NCBI GenBank assembly: GCA_964036155.1 | Contig: OZ038423.1 | Location: forward strand, 35,479,249 to 35,543,248 | From: Diploscapter coronatus | Taxonomy: Eukaryota > Nematoda > Chromadorea > Rhabditida > Rhabditidae | Direction: 5' to 3' | DNA length: 64,000 bases | Part shown: positions 62,349-64,000 of the stretch, in pieces | How positions within the stretch are numbered: position 1 is the first letter of the stretch | Layout: each line of letters starts with the position of its first letter | The notes under the pieces: generated by a model | What the model saw: only the letters and a program-made list of their open reading frames with translations | The model's database searches: none | What the model was told of the DNA's origin: nothing | Translations under genes and position numbers: made by a program

Positions 62349-64000
62349 TTACTTTGCAGATTCGCCATATTTCATAATTTGAATATCATTGTTGACTTGG
62401 TTATTATTTGGAATCGTAAATGGAGTAAGAGAAGATGATACGGCTGTCTTCTTATTCAGATGCAAAATTTTGATAATCTCTTTCCTTATAGTAGGGTTCA
62501 TTGTGATGTAGATAATTGCGGGGAATCCTAAATTCAATTTATTAATTCGTATTGAAGCATCGTTTACATTTTTATAGGGTATTTATGATTTCGATATTAA
62601 TCACATACGTTTCAAAATGTTTATATATATTTCGTGGTATTTATAGCGAAGTTATTTTTCAGAATGATAGTAAATGAGAATTCCCTAGATTTAAGGTGTT
62701 TTAGCAAGCTAGGAATAGTTTACCGTGCGCCAGCTGCCACTCTAATTGTCCTAGAATGATGAACCATTCAGGAACAACAATGACTTGCATTGCACAGTAC
62801 ACAATCGAACCGAGCATATTTATTAGGCCAATGACTATAGCTTGCGTTAGTATCTAAATTATTTCTTCCTTCATTTGAGATGGACTTTTGGTAAAGATCC
62901 AAGAAATATTCAACTCCCTAATTTGATTTATTTAATAGGAAAATATCAATGCGCATCTTGTTTCAAGCGAATAAATAAAACGTTGCAATTGATGCAAAAG
63001 TGCGCATATAGTGGACTTCTCTGTTAGATCAGTTTTCTGACCAGTACATGTCTTGGCTATTTATTATTAATTTCCAGTCACCGATTTATTGATTCTTTTC
63101 GACTTATCCGGGGTTGTTCGTTTCACTTTCAAATACAAGGCTATGCAAAGGTAGACATAGAGAAACAACGTAGCAAAAACGACTATGAAGTTATTGGCAG
63201 TGTGGGAATTGTTGTTGCACTGAAACAATATTCATTAAAAACACTTAGATCTGATAAAATGAACATATTCCATTATTACATCATTAATTTAAAATATTAA
63301 ACATAATTATTCGAAATTATTCTACGTAACATTTTCCTAATCTATGATTTTCGTACTTCAAACATACTAATTTGGAACACTGATGTGTTAGTCAAAATCG
63401 TATTTATATTCACTTTCTTTCTATAACAATGAAGTTCGGTAAATTATAAAGGCTGGAAATGGCGTATAATTTTATAAGCCATAACTGTTTATCTTTTTTT
63501 CTAGTTTGTTCTAATTATCTATCACATCAAAAGAATTTTATGAATACCATTTCGGCATTTATAGGGAAGAATGGGTCGAAAAACCAAAATTGGTACTTTG
63601 ACGTGAATATGACTGGACGCGTAAATATCACGAAGTAGAGCCCATACAAAATTGGAAAAGCCATAACGAAATATGTACGATATCTAAAATGTTTTTTAAA
63701 AGATTTCTGGTGAAATGCTCAATTATAGATTATCAACTTTTCTGATTTTTGAATTTCGTTGTATTTGAACCTCAAATGAATACTTAAAATTACCCTTCGA
63801 AGCATAATTTGACCATTTTTGGATGTATCAAAGCAAAAACACGATTGATCACTAAGGCTAAGCAAACTACACAGGAAGAGCACCAGGCGCCTGAAATTGA
63901 TGTATACTTTCATATCTGGCATTTTTCTAAATTAACCTAAACCAAATGCTCCCGCACAATAAATTAGCAATGGATAACTGCAGAAAACTGCACCTTCTAT
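62349..64000 (-). CDS. Serpentine chemoreceptor, class T (srt)-like, 5' end outside window
   Basis: Minus-strand exons: 63937->64000, 63794-63890, 63548-63683, 63082-63219, 62724-62853, 62349-62527, with phases consistent and no stop until TAA at 62349. The peptide includes GAFGLGAWCSSCVVCLALVI|NRVFALIHPK, then FVMAFPILYGLYFVIFTRPV and SKYQFWFFDPFFP, which strongly recalls the nematode SRT signature (YG.YF..FT.P..F.S....WFFDP). Later come FIVVFATLFLYVYLCIALYL, QAIVIGLINMLGSIVYC and the terminal FPAIIYITMNPTIRKEIIKI. Six of the seven membrane segments are visible; the first is beyond the window. These receptors act in chemosensory neuron cilia via G proteins. It appears intact, unlike the chemoreceptor remnants at 55-58 kb. 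Confidence 0.75.

Overview
This is nematode nuclear DNA, most likely from a free-living rhabditid. The evidence is AT-rich spacer, short introns (often 42-60 nt) ending in TTTTCAG-like acceptors, a class-T-like nematode chemoreceptor, a 5S rRNA very close to that of Caenorhabditis, and several nematode-type snRNAs. Nearly every exon chain below was assembled by hand from donor/acceptor sites and phase continuity. Family names rest on motif recognition, not on a database search.

Layout. 1-187: 3' end of a mariner transposase. 485-1567 (-): a small single-pass membrane, coiled-coil, acidic-tail protein. 1.6-9.6 kb: gene-poor, with fold-back repeats and a tRNA-derived SINE. 9613-13023 (-): an 18-exon gene for an RRM joined to a UPF1-like SF1 helicase. 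13.0-14.5 kb: decayed repeats and MITEs. 15073-16198 (+): the 3' part of an FN3-like single-pass membrane protein gene. 16.7-18.8 kb: a 2.1-kb fold-back element. 19.0-33.1 kb: a mosaic of gene pieces. Going left to right these are the 3' part of a YIPF5/Yip1 gene (-), the 3' part of eIF2A (-) joined in frame inside one exon to the middle of cytoplasmic dynein heavy chain (-), then head-to-head a 5'-truncated glucosylceramidase (+) carrying a hAT-like insertion with a clean 8-bp target duplication. 33.3-42.7 kb (+): a small secreted protein, an AP-2-like fragment, an uncharacterised gene and an F-box-like gene. 43.6-45.6 kb: kelch and ribokinase fragments, a 400-bp palindrome and an intron-containing tRNA-Phe. 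46925-47585 (+): a secreted Tyr/Lys-rich small protein. 47.9-61.6 kb: an RNA-rich district with a Thr(CGU)-like tRNA, U3 snoRNA, a U2 variant, U4, two U5 genes inside a 1.2-kb direct duplication, two copies of an unassigned Sm-type hairpin RNA candidate and one 5S rRNA. Degenerate 7TM chemoreceptor pieces lie among them. 62349-64000 (-): an apparently intact srt-like chemoreceptor that runs off the window.

The most striking observations are the in-frame dynein::eIF2A chimera (about 1,480 codons with no stop or frameshift across the exon chain), the repeated pattern of genes keeping 3' ends but missing 5' ends, a U2 snRNA whose branch-point recognition element is perfectly complementary to UACUAAC, and the duplicated U5 plus Sm-RNA unit. 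The fragment mosaic could be real (recent rearrangement, or sequence prone to rearrangement or elimination) or an assembly artefact. The sequence alone cannot decide this, although the clean open frames argue that any rearrangement is recent or under selection.
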